The notes below the pieces were generated by a model. That model had not been told where the DNA came from and did no database searches. It saw only the letters and a list, made by a program, of their open reading frames with translations. DNA of 25,005 nt, from positions 1 through 25,005 of IMG/VR virus record IMGVR_UViG_3300032047_000120. The stretch is one strand, 5' to 3'. The DNA comes from a virus. Positions 24,859 to 25,005 of this stretch are shown here, in pieces. The position numbers were made by a program, and so were the translations under genes. Within the stretch, counting starts at the first letter, position 1, and each line of letters opens with the position of its first letter.

Positions 24859-25005
24859 ATTTAATTGTAATAAAATTGCTTTTTACTCTATATAGTCTTT
24901 CACCTTCTAAAATAAACTCATATTCACTTGATGGCCTAAAACCTACTAAATCATTAACATTTACAGTACCGTCTGAGTACTTAACTATTCCAACTAATGG
25001 TTTTT
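24812..25005 (-). CDS. Probable GroES-like co-chaperonin, C-terminal part (5' end outside window)
   Basis: An open frame enters from the right edge and gives 63 residues before a TAA stop at 24814-24812. It contains NVNDLVGFRPSSEYEF, then GERLYRVKSNFITIKYEY and ends NPSWL. The sequence fits the end of a GroES-like barrel: a Val/Asp-x-Val-x-F strand, a Ser-Glu-Tyr-Glu-Phe segment and an ILEGERLYRV strand corresponding to the idGeeyLilR strand of co-chaperonins, then a phage-specific acidic tail. Phage GroES-like proteins help host GroEL fold capsid proteins (for example T4 gp31), which would suit the position ahead of the packaging and capsid genes. The start is not visible, the family match is by eye, and the last 47 bases overlap the next gene. 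Confidence 0.6.
   Translation of the reverse strand, partial: KPLVGIVKYSDGTVNVNDLVGFRPSSEYEFILEGERLYRVKSNFITIKYEYQGEEKEYNPSWL

Noticed and set aside
1-25005. tRNA genes, CRISPR arrays, insertion sequences, integrase or attachment sites
   Set aside because: Coding sequence fills the window with gaps below 80 bases; no cloverleaf, spaced repeat array, transposase or recombinase motif was seen.

Overview
The window is a late structural gene block of a tailed, short-tailed (podovirus-type) bacteriophage. Every convincing gene lies on the minus strand, genes abut or overlap by a base or a few, and only two gaps exceed 35 bases; both hold terminator-like hairpins. The DNA is AT-rich (about 30% GC in spot counts). 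No start codon has a Shine-Dalgarno sequence; leaders are A/T-only runs, as in phages of Bacteroidota. Head and neck proteins resemble those of crAss-like and related marine Flavobacteriia podoviruses (terminase, portal, major capsid protein, P22 gp4-like neck protein, very large stabilisation/muzzle-type protein). I infer a marine Bacteroidota podovirus related to, or sharing its virion module with, Crassvirales; placement below that level is not possible by eye.

Reading in the direction of transcription (25005 to 1): the tail end of a probable GroES-like co-chaperonin; a small conserved helical protein; a YkgJ-type cysteine-cluster protein; terminase large subunit; portal; acidic scaffolding-type protein; major capsid protein; a strong terminator with a UUCG tetraloop; a 254-aa conserved protein of unknown role; a second hairpin; two neck/ring proteins (241 and 369 aa); the 1450-aa stabilisation/muzzle-type protein; a 699-aa adhesin-like protein with a cadherin-like domain; a 152-aa conserved structural protein; then three likely internal/ejected proteins (211, 421 and more than 1760 aa). 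The last runs off the window at base 1 and carries a zinc-metallopeptidase HExxH motif.

Together the genes give an order of chaperone help, DNA packaging (terminase plus portal), capsid assembly (scaffold plus capsid), neck and short tail (ring proteins, muzzle, fibre) and cargo delivered with the DNA. No long-tail proteins (tape measure, tube, sheath) are present, which fits a podovirus.

The points most worth a second look are the giant polyvalent-type protein with its peptidase motif, a sharply bounded GC-rich, C-ending-codon island inside the terminase ATPase domain, the terminator pair that isolates the 254-aa gene, and the lambda-like deviant Walker A of the terminase. No tRNA, CRISPR array, insertion sequence, integrase or attachment site was seen, and no gene-free stretch exceeds 80 bases.
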